In this document: positions 43,284-53,462 of the stretch, piece by piece
Position numbering within the stretch: position 1 is the first letter of the stretch
Layout of the letters: every line of letters starts with the position of its first letter
Assembly (NCBI RefSeq): GCF_013391695.1
Contig: NZ_JACBGH010000001.1
Location: forward strand, 434,001 to 498,000
Source: Thiomicrorhabdus cannonii
GTDB taxonomy: Bacteria; Pseudomonadota; Gammaproteobacteria; Thiomicrospirales; Thiomicrospiraceae
Length of the DNA: 64,000 nucleotides
Direction: 5' to 3'
Notes under the pieces: generated by a model
The model's database searches: none
The model's input: only the letters and a program-made list of their open reading frames with translations
What the model was told of the DNA's origin: nothing
Translations under genes and position numbers: made by a program

Positions 43284-44936
43284 TTAATGATCCAGCGACT
43301 TATATTTTTCGCGCAGGCGGTTACGAATCGTAATCGCCCCCAGATTCAATCCGAGGATAATCAGCACCAGCAACAGCGAGGTCGCATAGACCAGCGGCTG
43401 CGAGGCTTCCACGTTAGGGCTTTGGAAACCGACATCGTAAATATGGAAGCCCAGGTGCATGAACTTGCGGTCCAGATGGACAAACGGCGCCACCATATCC
43501 AGCGGCAACTCCGGCGCCAACTTGACCACGCCCACCAGCATCAAGGGAGCCACTTCGCCCGCCGCGCGGGCGATCGCCAGAATCAGACCGGTCATAATCG
43601 CCGGCATCGTCATCGGCAGCACAATGCGCATAATGGTTTCCGACTTGGTGGCGCCCAGCGCCAGCCCGCCTTCACGCAGGGCGCGCGGCACACGCGACAA
43701 ACCTTCCTGGGTGGATACAATCACCACCGGCAGGGTCAGCAGCGCCATCGTCAGCGACGCCCACAGCAGGCCGGGCGTGCCGAACGTCGGGCTTGGCAAG
43801 GCATAGCTGTAGAACAGTTCGTCGATCGACGATCCCAGAATATAGACAAAGAAGCCCAGACCGAAGATACCAAAGACAATCGAAGGCACCCCGGCGAGGT
43901 TATTGATGGAGATGCGCACCATGCGCAGCAACACACCTTCTTTGGCATACTCGCTCATATAGATCGCGGCGATGACCCCCATCGGCGTCACAAAAATCGC
44001 CATCAGCATCACCATCGTCACCGTACCGATAATCGCCGGGAAAACCCCGCCCTCGGTGTTGGCTTCGCGCGGTTCGTCCCACATGAACTTGCCGATGTTG
44101 CTAAAGAAGAAACCGATCGACTCCGCCGTCGTCATATTATTAGGCTGCCAGAAGCTGACGATTTTATTCACCGGCACGTTCAAGGTACGCTCACCGGCAA
44201 TGCGCAGCGTCACCTCACCCGTAGACTCGGCCTGTTGATACAGCACCTGAACGGCTTGATGCAGGGTATCGAACTCCTTTTGCAGTTCGGCACGTTCCGC
44301 CGCCAGACGCGCTTCGGCTTTGGCGTCGAAATCGTTGTTGGCGCGCAGGCGTTTCTCCTCCAGACGCAGGCCTTCTATCTTGTAGTTGATCGCACCGATC
44401 TCGATTTTTTCCAGATGATGGATCTCGCTGTGTAAAGCGGAGCCCTTTTCAACCTGCTCGGCCAACATCTCCAGTGCCTTATGTGGATTGTATTCGACCT
44501 GTCCGTTGAGCTTGACCGACTCGATATGGCCGTAGACGTTGCCGTACTCGTAACGCTCGATGACCACCACATCTTTTTCGAGACGCTCGACACCGCCCAC
44601 CATGTCCTCACTACTGACCCAGCGGAAATCGATACCGTAGACATCACGGTTGCCGATTTTAAACAGATATTGCGGCACCTCTCGACTACCGTGCGGCGCC
44701 GTGTTGTCCTCAACCTGCTTCATTTTGGTGTCGTGCAGCTCACCGACAATCACTTCCTGCTGCCCGCTTTGATGCTGCACCTCAATGTGATACACGGCGT
44801 GCGGCCAGAAATGGATCAGGCCCTTCCACGCAATCATGCCCAGTAGACCGAACACCAGCACCACACTGATACTGACGGTTGAAGCGCTGAACCAGATCCA
44901 ATGTTCGCCTTTTTTAAACCACTCTTTCACAATCAA
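43284..44936 (-). CDS. pstA: Phosphate ABC transporter permease PstA, long form
   Basis: A 550-residue permease, about twice the usual PstA length. Residues 20-40 are the first helix, 45-270 a periplasmic insert with a coiled-coil stretch (IEGLRLEEKRLRANNDFDAKAEARL), and the typical permease domain starts near 310 (GGVFPAIIGTVTMVMLMAIFVTPMGVIAAIYMSEYA split here). The EAA loop is at ALREGGLALGATKSETIMRIVLP. Long PstA/PstC pairs are known in marine gammaproteobacteria; the role of the insert is unknown. pstC ends 17 bp upstream. Confidence 0.93.
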   Translation of the reverse strand: MIVKEWFKKGEHWIWFSASTVSISVVLVFGLLGMIAWKGLIHFWPHAVYHIEVQHQSGQQEVIVGELHDTKMKQVEDNTAPHGSREVPQYLFKIGNRDVYGIDFRWVSSEDMVGGVERLEKDVVVIERYEYGNVYGHIESVKLNGQVEYNPHKALEMLAEQVEKGSALHSEIHHLEKIEIGAINYKIEGLRLEEKRLRANNDFDAKAEARLAAERAELQKEFDTLHQAVQVLYQQAESTGEVTLRIAGERTLNVPVNKIVSFWQPNNMTTAESIGFFFSNIGKFMWDEPREANTEGGVFPAIIGTVTMVMLMAIFVTPMGVIAAIYMSEYAKEGVLLRMVRISINNLAGVPSIVFGIFGLGFFVYILGSSIDELFYSYALPSPTFGTPGLLWASLTMALLTLPVVIVSTQEGLSRVPRALREGGLALGATKSETIMRIVLPMTMPAIMTGLILAIARAAGEVAPLMLVGVVKLAPELPLDMVAPFVHLDRKFMHLGFHIYDVGFQSPNVEASQPLVYATSLLLVLIILGLNLGAITIRNRLREKYKSLDH

Positions 44937-44953
44937 ACTCCTTACCAGCGAAC

Positions 44954-47224
44954 TTATAGCGAACCGTATTTGCGGCGCATGCGTTGACGCACCACTTCGG
45001 CCAGGGTGTTGAACACAAAGGTGAAGATAAACAGCACCAGCCCCGACAGGAACAAGACGCGGTAGTGTGAACTGTCCACCGCCGCTTCCGGCATTTCCAC
45101 CGCGAGGTTGGCCGCCAGCGTGCGCATCCCTTCAAACAGGTTGGCTTCCATCAGCGGCGTGTTACCCGACGCCATCAACACAATCATGGTTTCACCGACA
45201 CCGCGCCCGAAACCAAGCATAATCGCCGAGAAAATCCCCGGACTGGCCGTCGGCAGCACGACACCCACCAGTGTCTGCCAGCCGCTGGCACCCAGCGCCA
45301 AGGAACCGTTGATCAAATAGCTCGGGACGTTATAGATGGCGTCTTCGGTGACCGAGAAGATGGTCGGAATCAGCGCAAAGCCCATCGCAAACCCGATGAC
45401 CATCGCATTGCGCTGGTCAAAGTCGATGCCGGCACTGTAGGTCAGCCAATGACGCATATCGCCGTCAAAGAAGGTGTTTTCCAGCGGATCGCTCATCTGC
45501 AACGCCAACCAGCCCAGAATAATCACCACCGGAATCATCAGGATGGCGCGCTTGCCTACCGGCACCAGCAAACGGATTTTTTCCGGCAGATGCGCCCACA
45601 TCAGGCCGAAAGCCACAATCCCCAACGGAACCACGATCAGCAACGAAAAGAAGCCGGGCAGATGCGCTTCCATATAAGGCGCCAGCCAAAGCCCCGCCAG
45701 AAAACCGAGGATAACCGTCGGTAGCGCTTCAATCAGCTCAACAGACGGCTTAACCCACTGACGTGTTTTCTTGTCCATAAAGAAAGCCGTGAAAATCGCC
45801 GCCAACACCGCGATCGGCACCGCAAACAGCATCGAATAGAGCGCCGCCTTCAAGGTACCGAACGTCAGCGGCGTCATCGAGAACTTGGGTTCAAAATCGG
45901 AACTGGCCGAAGAGGACTGCCAGACATAATCCGGCTCGCTGTAACCTTCGTACCAGACCTTGCCCCACAGGCTCGACACCGACACATCCGGATGATGGTT
46001 CTCGATCTGGTAGTGCACCAGCTCGCCATCGGCCGTTTCCACCAGCGCGCCGTCGCCACGGCTCGCCAAGGTCACAAACACCGCCGGCTGCTGACTCACC
46101 TGACTTTCATTCAGGTGGCGCTCCGCGGTGGAGTGAAACAGGTTGAAGGCGCCGGCATCATCGGTTGTTGCAAAGCCTTTACGCCCTTTTTCGATGGCAA
46201 TCGCACTGATCGGTGACTCGCCGACCTTGAAGCTGCGAATCGACTGCAACGCAAATTCGTTGTGCTGGTTGCGCACCGGGAACCACTGGTACACCACCCC
46301 CTTGTCGCTTCCCAGCATCAGCGAGTAATCGCCCAGCAGGAAACGCGCGACCGTCAACTGCTCGCCGGCCGGCAACAGATTCAGATGCTGCACCAAACGC
46401 GGATTCTCCAAATCGCTCAGGTCAAAGTAATCCGCCACACCCGACTTGCCGATCAGGTAGAGGTTGCGCATACTGCCGTCCAGCAGCAGCCAGTCGACAT
46501 TACCATTGGCGTTGACACTGCTTGCATAGCCCTCTTCGAGAATCAAATTATCCGACAGCATCGATTCGATTTTGCCGAACTGCTTGACTTGCAGCTGACT
46601 GGAACCGGCCTGTTGATAAACAAACACAATATCCGACTCGTTCTGTTTCACCGCCAGCTTGACGATCTTGCTGTTTGCCAGCGCAATGATGTCCTCGCCA
46701 AACGGAAATTCGACCTTAGGCGTGATGGTACGCACATCGTTTGGATAGGAGACGCTGTAACCGTATTTAGCCAATAGCACCCCGCCGCCGCTCAAGCCAA
46801 ACGCCAGCAGATTGTCCGCTTCGGACACCACCGTAAAAGCGGTGATGCTTTCGCCGTTCAACGGCAGACGCTCGGCCGAAATCTGCTGGCCGTCCGCCAC
46901 CTTGAAACCCACCATCTCACCACTCTCGGTAAAACGCAGCGCGGTTTCCTGATACTCATCCATACCGTAGTACAGCGTGTGCTGCGCCTTGCTGCCAGGT
47001 ACAATAAACTCCGATTTCTTATCCACGCTGGCGGGCACAAACAACGGCAATACCACATACAGCAAGAAAAACATGATCAGCAAGACCGCCATAATGACGC
47101 CGACACCGCCGATACTGATCCCAAAAGCAGAAGCCGAATCCTTGAGATTGCGTCGTTTCACGCGACGTTCAAACTCCGGCCCTTTCAGCGCTTGCTCGAG
47201 CGCCTGCTGTGTTTGACTATTCAT
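44954..47224 (-). CDS. pstC: Phosphate ABC transporter permease PstC, long form
   Basis: A 756-residue permease, against about 320 in E. coli. After a first helix (VGVIMAVLLIMFFLLYVVLPLF region, about 37-60) comes a periplasmic domain of about 380 residues that looks like a beta-propeller (VYQWFPVRNQHNEFAL, FATTDDAGAFNLF). The permease part starts near 470 (GTLKAALYSMLFAVPIAVLAA) and has the EAA loop INGSLALGASGWQTLVGVVLP. It is the first gene of pstC-pstA-pstB-phoU-phoB-phoR; there is no pstS in front of it. Confidence 0.92.
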   Translation of the reverse strand: MNSQTQQALEQALKGPEFERRVKRRNLKDSASAFGISIGGVGVIMAVLLIMFFLLYVVLPLFVPASVDKKSEFIVPGSKAQHTLYYGMDEYQETALRFTESGEMVGFKVADGQQISAERLPLNGESITAFTVVSEADNLLAFGLSGGGVLLAKYGYSVSYPNDVRTITPKVEFPFGEDIIALANSKIVKLAVKQNESDIVFVYQQAGSSQLQVKQFGKIESMLSDNLILEEGYASSVNANGNVDWLLLDGSMRNLYLIGKSGVADYFDLSDLENPRLVQHLNLLPAGEQLTVARFLLGDYSLMLGSDKGVVYQWFPVRNQHNEFALQSIRSFKVGESPISAIAIEKGRKGFATTDDAGAFNLFHSTAERHLNESQVSQQPAVFVTLASRGDGALVETADGELVHYQIENHHPDVSVSSLWGKVWYEGYSEPDYVWQSSSASSDFEPKFSMTPLTFGTLKAALYSMLFAVPIAVLAAIFTAFFMDKKTRQWVKPSVELIEALPTVILGFLAGLWLAPYMEAHLPGFFSLLIVVPLGIVAFGLMWAHLPEKIRLLVPVGKRAILMIPVVIILGWLALQMSDPLENTFFDGDMRHWLTYSAGIDFDQRNAMVIGFAMGFALIPTIFSVTEDAIYNVPSYLINGSLALGASGWQTLVGVVLPTASPGIFSAIMLGFGRGVGETMIVLMASGNTPLMEANLFEGMRTLAANLAVEMPEAAVDSSHYRVLFLSGLVLFIFTFVFNTLAEVVRQRMRRKYGSL

Positions 47225-47602
47225 AAAATTTAGACCTGTAATAATCGAATGGGGTATGGTTAAAATATCAATTTGGCGCTAATATACTTCGCTAATATGA
47301 CAAACAGATTGCAATGCATAATCACTCTGTAAAAAAATGCGATTAGGTCAAAATCGGGGCGTGGAACAACGCGCTCCGCGACGAATCGAAAGCCGGTGAA
47401 AATGCACCAAAAAAAAACCAGAGCACCATAAAAGATCATGATCCGCCTGTTTTTTCAGCATTAATGTCAACCTCATAATTCCCGTTTATACTTTCAAATC
47501 AACCACTTGAAATATAAATAAGAAAAATTGGATTTTTGGCACGGTTCAAGCTAATATCCACAACGTTTATTTAAATAACCCTCCTACAAAGGACACAGCA
47601 AT
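47225..47602. other. pstC-glnA divergent regulatory region
   Basis: 378 bp without a gene. It must hold the pst operon promoter and that of glnA. A TTTGTCAT half Pho-box lies at about 47297-47304 on the minus strand but its partner repeat is poor. TGCACC (47404) and AGCACC (47424) are half-sites resembling NtrC boxes. The sigma-54 element near glnA is listed separately. Confidence 0.5.
47536..47552 (+). promoter_or_regulatory. Sigma-54 promoter of glnA
   Basis: TTGGCACGGTTCAAGCT has the -24 GG and -12 GC exactly ten bases apart and a full TGGCAC. It stands 51 bp before the glnA ATG, the expected place. NtrC-dependent nitrogen control follows by analogy. Confidence 0.7.
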
Positions 47603-49009
47603 ATGCCACAAGCGATCTTAGATTTAATCAAAGAAAACGATGTGAAATGGGTTGACCTGCGTTTCACCGACACAATCGGTAAAGAACAGCACGTAACCAT
47701 TCCTGCGTCAAAAGTTGACGAAGATTTCTTTACTGACGGCCAATCTTTCGACGGTTCTTCAGTCCGCGGCTGGAAAGGTATCCACAACTCTGACATGGTT
47801 CTGATGCCACAAACTGACGGCTATGTAATGGATCCTTTCACTAACGACCCTACTCTGATTATCCGTTGTATGATCGTTGAACCTTCCACTATGGAAGCTT
47901 ACGAAAAAGATCCTCGTGGTATCGCTAAACGCGCTGAAGCTTACCTGAAGTCTACCGGCGTTGCTGACTCTGCCTTCTTCGGTCCAGAACCAGAATTCTT
48001 CATCTTCGACGACGTTCGTTGGGGTGCGGACATGACGGGTTGTTTCGTTAAGATCGACTCTAACGAAGCGGCATGGAACTCTGAAAAAGTATTCGAAGGC
48101 GGTAACATGGGTCACCGTCCAAAAGTCAAAGGCGGTTACTTCCCGGTTCCTCCTGTTGACCAATTGCACGAAGTGCGCGCTGACATCTGCGCCATGGCTG
48201 AAGCAATGGGTCTGAAGCTGGAAGCTCACCACCACGAAGTGGCTAACGGCGGCCAGTGTGAATTGGCAGTTGGCGGTAACACTTTGACTGCGAAGGCGGA
48301 CGAAGTACAAATCCTGAAGTATGCCGTTCACAACACGTGCCAAGCGTTGGGCAAAACAGCCACGTTCATGGCTAAGCCAATCGTGGGTGACAACGGTTCT
48401 GGTATGCACATCAACATGTCGCTGTCCAAAAACGGCAAAAACATTTTCGCCGGTGATGTTTACTCGGGTCTTTCACAAGAAGCGATCTGGTACATCGGTG
48501 GTTTGATGAAGCACGCGCGCGCGTTGAACGCTTTCACCAACCCAGGTACTAACTCTTACAAGCGTTTGGTTCCAGGTTTCGAAGCACCAATCCTATTGGC
48601 TTACTCTGGTAAAAACCGTTCAGCGTCTATCCGTATCCCATACGCTCCTTCTGAGCGTGCACGTCGTGTAGAGTTGCGCTTCCCTGACCCAACAGCTAAC
48701 CCATACCTGGCGTTTGCGGCCTCTATGATGGCGGGCCTTGACGGCATCCTGAACAAGATCGATCCAGGCGCGCCTGCTGAAAAAGACTTGTATGACTTGG
48801 AGCCGGAAGAAGAAGCAACCTTCAACACCGTGTGTTCTTCTTTGGATCAAGCGTTGGAAGCATTGGATGCAGACCGCGAATTCCTTAAAATGGGCGGCGT
48901 GTTCACTGACGAAGTCATCGATGCTTACATCAAGCTGAAGATGGAAGACGTCACTCGTTTCCGTGCCACTACGCACCCAATCGAGTTCGACATGTACTAC
49001 TCAGCTTAA
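47603..49009 (+). CDS. glnA: Glutamine synthetase, type I
   Basis: Makes glutamine from glutamate, ammonia and ATP as a dodecamer. The 468 residues include [25 protein letters not shown], the metal-site [23 protein letters not shown] (ATP), [10 protein letters not shown] and the adenylylation Tyr in [11 protein letters not shown], so GlnE can control it. The codon mix is visibly different from neighbours (many GGT, ACT, GTT, TCT codons), in line with very high expression. GGACAC lies before the ATG, behind CCTCCTACAAAGGA with a clear AAGGA. Confidence 0.97.
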   Translation: MPQAILDLIKENDVKWVDLRFTDTIGKEQHVTIPASKVDEDFFTDGQSFDGSSVRGWKGIHNSDMVLMPQTDGYVMDPFTNDPTLIIRCMIVEPSTMEAYEKDPRGIAKRAEAYLKSTGVADSAFFGPEPEFFIFDDVRWGADMTGCFVKIDSNEAAWNSEKVFEGGNMGHRPKVKGGYFPVPPVDQLHEVRADICAMAEAMGLKLEAHHHEVANGGQCELAVGGNTLTAKADEVQILKYAVHNTCQALGKTATFMAKPIVGDNGSGMHINMSLSKNGKNIFAGDVYSGLSQEAIWYIGGLMKHARALNAFTNPGTNSYKRLVPGFEAPILLAYSGKNRSASIRIPYAPSERARRVELRFPDPTANPYLAFAASMMAGLDGILNKIDPGAPAEKDLYDLEPEEEATFNTVCSSLDQALEALDADREFLKMGGVFTDEVIDAYIKLKMEDVTRFRATTHPIEFDMYYSA

Positions 49010-49031
49010 TCAACAAGCTGCCTAGTCAAAC

Positions 49032-49057
49032 AAAAAGCCCGCTTTCGCGGGCTTTTT
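49032..49057 (+). terminator. Intrinsic terminator of glnA
   Basis: AAAAAGCCCGC, TTTC loop, GCGGGCTTTTT; 22 bp after the stop. A second, repeat-based hairpin follows at once. Confidence 0.9.
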
Positions 49058-49073
49058 GCTTTTTAGGCTTTTG

Positions 49074-49122
49074 AAAACTGAACAGGCCGGGTCAAGTTAT
49101 AACACCCGGCCTGTTCAGTTTT
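49074..49122. terminator. Perfect inverted pair of the GGCCGGGT repeat
   Basis: AAAACTGAACAGGCCGGGT (49074-49092) and its exact complement (49104-49122) form a 19-bp stem with an 11-base loop. A-run before and T-run after make it a bidirectional terminator between glnA and glnE. It defines the repeat's consensus best. Confidence 0.9.
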
Positions 49123-49134
49123 GTGGCTTGATTT

Positions 49135-51873
49135 TTAAGCGCCCATCAACTGCTGCCAAATCGCCTTGACCGCTTCGCGCTGCGGCAGATAACAGGTGCT
49201 TTCCACCAACGGCTTCTGGTTTTGCAACGCCACACGATGGTATTTGGAGCGGTAGGTTTTATAGGCATCCACCAACTGCGCCACCTGCTCGCCACTCAGC
49301 AACCCGGCCTGCTCAATCGCTTCCAACATGCGGATATTGTCGCTATAAACCGCCAATCCAGGATGCTGATGCGCAAACGCCAGCACCAGATACTGCACCA
49401 TAAACTCGATATCGACGATCCCGCCCACGCCGTGCTTGAGGTCAAACACCTCATCGGTGGATTTATCCAGCGAATCGCGCATTTTCTGACGCATCTCCGC
49501 GACCTCAGAACACACCTTGTCGGCATCGCGCGACTGGCACAGGAAACGGCGTCTGAATTCATCAAACGCCGCCCGGCTTTGGCTATCTCCCACCACCGCA
49601 CGTGCGCGGGTAAACGCCTGATGCTCCCAGTTCCACGCCTTGTTTTCGATATACGCCTTGTAGGCCTCGAAATCGACCACCATCAACCCGGACGCCCCGT
49701 TGGGACGCAAACGGGTATCGATCTCATACAAAATGCCGGCCGGCATCAAGGTGGTGATCAACGAAATGACTTTCTGCCCCATGCGCACAAAATAGAGCGA
49801 ATTTTCCAGTTCACGGCCGCTGTCGCTTTTGGCCAGATCACTCGGACTGACACCTTCGTACAGCATCACCACGTCCAGATCGGAACCGTAACCCAACTCG
49901 ATGCCGCCGAGTTTGCCGTAACCCAGCACCAGAAACGGATTACGTACCTGCTCGGCGGCCAGACCGCCAGGCAGCCCGGTGCGACGCTGCATAAAACGCC
50001 AGGCAAACTCCACCACGCCATTCAAGGTCGCCTCGGCAATCCACGTCAGATAGTCGCTGACCTTCATAATCGGCACGCTGCCGGTCACATCGGCCGCCGC
50101 CACCTTAAAGACCTGGGCATGACGCCACTGACGAATCTGCTCCATAAACTGCTCCTCGTCATCACCCACCTCTTGCAGCAGATGGCCGACCTCGCGGTTC
50201 AACGCATCCAATTCCAGCGGCGCATAGAGTGAGCGTTCATCCAATAACTGATCCATCAACGCCGGATAACGCGCCAACATATCACTGAGCCACGGACTGA
50301 CACGGCACAGCTCCACCAGATGTTTCAAAGCGACCGGATTCTCCTTGAGCAGCACCAGATAGACACTGCGTTGCACCACGCTTTCCACCACCTTGAGCAC
50401 GCGCTGCAAGGTTTCAGGCTCAAACGTTTGTAGCAACAGGCGTTGCAGCAACAGCGGCATAAAGGCGTTCAAACGCTCCACCCCCTCTTTGCTCAAACGC
50501 CCGACCGAACGGGACTCTTTAAAATCGCGCATCAGTTTCAAAAACACTTCCGCCTGCTCGATCTCCAGGCCGTGCAAATCCTCTTCCGTCTGCAAATCAC
50601 TCAACCAGATATTGCTGAAAGGCTGCACCTCCTGTGTCGCCGCCTCCTGCGCAAAGACTGCATTGAATTGCGCCTGCACAAAGTCGCGGTGACGGTTCAG
50701 CTCAACCATAAAGGCCGCATAATCCGCAAACCCCATCGATTCGGCCAAAGCCTGCTGCTGTTCAGGCTGCGTCGGCAACGCATGGGTCTGCTGATCCATC
50801 CACATCTGCAGCCGGTTTTCCGCACGGCGCAGGAAGATATAAGCGGCGCGCAGCCCGTCATGCGCCTCCTGATCGATATACTCACGCTCCAACAACAACG
50901 CCAAGGTCGGCAACAGCGAGCGACCCTGCAAGGCTTTGTCGCGCCCGCCATGCACCAACTGGAACGCCTGCACAATAAATTCCACTTCGCGGATGCCGCC
51001 CGGCCCAAGCTTGACGTTTTCCTGCATGCCTTTTTTGGCGACTTCCGCCGCAATCATCTGCTTGAGTTCGCGCAAGGATTCCATTGCGCTGAAATCGACA
51101 TAACGACGGAACACAAACGGCCGCAAAATACTGAAAAGATATTCGGCTTCACGCTTATCGCCCGCCATCGCCCGCGCCTTGACCAAGGCATAACGCTCCC
51201 AGGCGCGGCCGTGCACTTCATAATAATGCTCAATTCCGGCAAAGCTCACCGCCAGCGGCCCAGCATCGCCAAACGGGCGCAAGCGCATATCCACCCGATA
51301 CACAAAACCGTCTTCGGTCATCTCCACCAGAGACTTGTTGAGCGCCTGCCCCAGGCGGATAAAAAACTGGTCGTTTGACGTGCTACGCGCCGCACCCTGC
51401 GTTTCGCCGCCTTCGGGGAAGACAAAGATCAGATCGATGTCCGAGGAGAAATTGAGTTCCTGACCGCCCAATTTGCCCATCCCCAGCACAATCATCTTTT
51501 GCGGCTCGCCCGATTCGTTGCCAATCGGCGTGCCGTAGCGCTCGCAATGTCTTTCGTAATGCCAGTCCAAAGCGCTGGCCACCAGCGCATCGGCCAAGTC
51601 GGACACCTCGCGGATCGACTCCTCCAGTTCCGCCAACCCTTTCAGATCGCGGATGGCGATACGCGCCATCAGTTTATTGCGCTGCTGGCGCAGATGGCGT
51701 TTCAGTTCGTTTTCATCCGCCGAAGCGCGTACCAGCGCGTAAACCTCGCGATATAGCTGCCCCGGTGCATTTTGTGTTTGCCAAAAAGTCTCATCCATGA
51801 CTTCAGGGTAGCGTCGCGCCATATTCTCCACAAAACGACTCCACGACTGCACCTGTTCAAGACTATAGCCCAT
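49135..51873 (-). CDS. glnE: Glutamine synthetase adenylyltransferase/deadenylylase
   Basis: A 912-residue enzyme that adds or removes AMP on the GlnA Tyr under PII control. Two nucleotidyltransferase domains are visible: N-terminal GMGKLGGQELNFSSDIDLIFVF (about residue 120) and C-terminal GYGKLGGIELGYGSDLDVVMLYE (about 650), each followed by its helical domain. Lies convergent with its substrate gene glnA, an arrangement that is neat but not universal. Slightly shorter than the E. coli protein (946) at the N-terminus. Confidence 0.96.
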   Translation of the reverse strand: MGYSLEQVQSWSRFVENMARRYPEVMDETFWQTQNAPGQLYREVYALVRASADENELKRHLRQQRNKLMARIAIRDLKGLAELEESIREVSDLADALVASALDWHYERHCERYGTPIGNESGEPQKMIVLGMGKLGGQELNFSSDIDLIFVFPEGGETQGAARSTSNDQFFIRLGQALNKSLVEMTEDGFVYRVDMRLRPFGDAGPLAVSFAGIEHYYEVHGRAWERYALVKARAMAGDKREAEYLFSILRPFVFRRYVDFSAMESLRELKQMIAAEVAKKGMQENVKLGPGGIREVEFIVQAFQLVHGGRDKALQGRSLLPTLALLLEREYIDQEAHDGLRAAYIFLRRAENRLQMWMDQQTHALPTQPEQQQALAESMGFADYAAFMVELNRHRDFVQAQFNAVFAQEAATQEVQPFSNIWLSDLQTEEDLHGLEIEQAEVFLKLMRDFKESRSVGRLSKEGVERLNAFMPLLLQRLLLQTFEPETLQRVLKVVESVVQRSVYLVLLKENPVALKHLVELCRVSPWLSDMLARYPALMDQLLDERSLYAPLELDALNREVGHLLQEVGDDEEQFMEQIRQWRHAQVFKVAAADVTGSVPIMKVSDYLTWIAEATLNGVVEFAWRFMQRRTGLPGGLAAEQVRNPFLVLGYGKLGGIELGYGSDLDVVMLYEGVSPSDLAKSDSGRELENSLYFVRMGQKVISLITTLMPAGILYEIDTRLRPNGASGLMVVDFEAYKAYIENKAWNWEHQAFTRARAVVGDSQSRAAFDEFRRRFLCQSRDADKVCSEVAEMRQKMRDSLDKSTDEVFDLKHGVGGIVDIEFMVQYLVLAFAHQHPGLAVYSDNIRMLEAIEQAGLLSGEQVAQLVDAYKTYRSKYHRVALQNQKPLVESTCYLPQREAVKAIWQQLMGA

Positions 51874-52025
51874 TGCCTCTCCTTAACTTAATTGACACCG
51901 CACCATGCCTGCGGATAACTGCACTCTATTCGGTTGAATGTAGCATGAAAACGCCCTTGCAGCTGCCTTTAAATGCCGCCGGAAGGCGCTTTCATTCAGA
52001 AATTTGATGCAAGACAAACTTGCCT

Positions 52026-52044
52026 ACCCGGCCTGTTGACTTTT
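52026..52044 (-). repeat. Single copy of the GGCCGGGT repeat
   Basis: ACCCGGCCTGTTGACTTTT; one base (C for G) differs from the consensus outside the core. It lies between glnE and the methyltransferase gene, unpaired. Confidence 0.8.
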
Positions 52045-52091
52045 TTCGCCCGATTTTCGCCGAAGTTTTTTTGCGGGCACAACACACCATC

Positions 52092-52901
52092 CTAATCGTC
52101 GGCGAAGTCACCAAGCGGAATTACCGGACGCTCGCTTATCTCATACAGATACAGACGCGTCTGGCGGCGATCGCTAAGCTCCCAAACCTGCGACGGCGCA
52201 ACATCGGGCACGGCAAAACTATTGCTCACAAACACACTCCCCGCGCGCATCTCCGCCTGCACCTTCTGCCACAATTTCGGCATCGGCTCGGGCGACAAAA
52301 AGGCGTACACCATGTCAAAGCCGCTCAAATCGACTTTCCATAAATCCTGGGCATGGATCTCACCGCCCCGCCACCAAGCCTGCAGACGCGAGATAAAATA
52401 GGGCAAAGGCGCGGTTTCCACCCCCAAAGCCCGTTCGATTTGCGGCAAGCGACTCATAAAGCAGACATTGCCCCCTAAACCGCATCCCAAATCAATAAAG
52501 CGCTGCATCCGGCCTTGCTGCGCCGCCCGTTCTTCGGCCAACACCCTCAAGGCCTGCCGCGTTACCGAGTTGGTCAAATACAACGGTACCCGCTCCTTAT
52601 TGACGTTGGCAAACACCAGCCAGAGCACCACAAAAACCGACAAACTCCACCATGGATCCATTTGGATTATCCAGGCGCCGTACAGCCCGAGCGGCAATAA
52701 AAACTGAATCCAGCGCCACCACACCGGCAGGCGCCAACTCAGCAGCGCCGCCAAGCCTCCTTGCATCAACACCAACCCCCAGACGGGATAGGGAGGGGTG
52801 AAAACATGGCGCGCCATATAGACACCCACCGCCAAAATAGCTAACGCCACAAACTGCAGCAACAACGCCCGCAACAGCTTACCCACACCGCCCTCAAACA
52901 A
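52092..52901 (-). CDS. Membrane-anchored class I SAM-dependent methyltransferase-like protein
   Basis: A 269-residue fusion of four N-terminal transmembrane helices (to about residue 100; for example LLQFVALAILAVGVYMA and LSVFVVLWLVFANV) and a Rossmann domain. RFIDLGCGLGGNVCFMSRL matches SAM-binding motif I, ALGVETAPLPYFIS motif II, and YAFLSPEPMPKLWQKV lies at motif IV. Bacterial membrane methyltransferases of this build may act on lipids, quinones or prenyl groups; the substrate is unknown. It is transcribed alone. Confidence 0.75.
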   Translation of the reverse strand: MFEGGVGKLLRALLLQFVALAILAVGVYMARHVFTPPYPVWGLVLMQGGLAALLSWRLPVWWRWIQFLLPLGLYGAWIIQMDPWWSLSVFVVLWLVFANVNKERVPLYLTNSVTRQALRVLAEERAAQQGRMQRFIDLGCGLGGNVCFMSRLPQIERALGVETAPLPYFISRLQAWWRGGEIHAQDLWKVDLSGFDMVYAFLSPEPMPKLWQKVQAEMRAGSVFVSNSFAVPDVAPSQVWELSDRRQTRLYLYEISERPVIPLGDFADD

Positions 52902-53027
52902 AATGCACCACCTTAATGCAATAAAGCACCACTTGGTTCCAAAATTGGTTTTTTAATAAAAAATAATGCCAGGAAATACAAACAGAAAATCCACATATAT
53001 ATGATTTTAAATGGTATTTATTAAAAC

Positions 53028-53042
53028 TGGCACATTAAATGT
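53028..53042 (+). promoter_or_regulatory. Candidate sigma-54 promoter of glnK-amtB
   Basis: TGGCACATTAAATGT has a perfect -24 TGGCAC; the -12 dinucleotide is GT instead of GC at the right ten-base distance. It is 47 bp before glnK. AGCACCACTTGGTTCC near 52928 resembles an NtrC palindrome one base short. Confidence 0.5.
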
Positions 53043-53052
53043 TTTAGGTTAA

Positions 53053-53427
<375 letters not shown>

Positions 53428-53462
53428 GGTCGCACTAAAAAGAGAAATGTGAGGAAATAATT

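Noticed and set aside
43287-44435. Long plus-strand open frame of 382 codons opposite pstA
   Set aside because: His/Arg/Gln-rich shadow of the pstA gene with no start signal or family pattern.
49306-49322. ACCCGGCCTGCTCAATC in glnE as a further repeat copy
   Set aside because: One core base differs and the codons EQAG are natural for this protein, so it was not counted.
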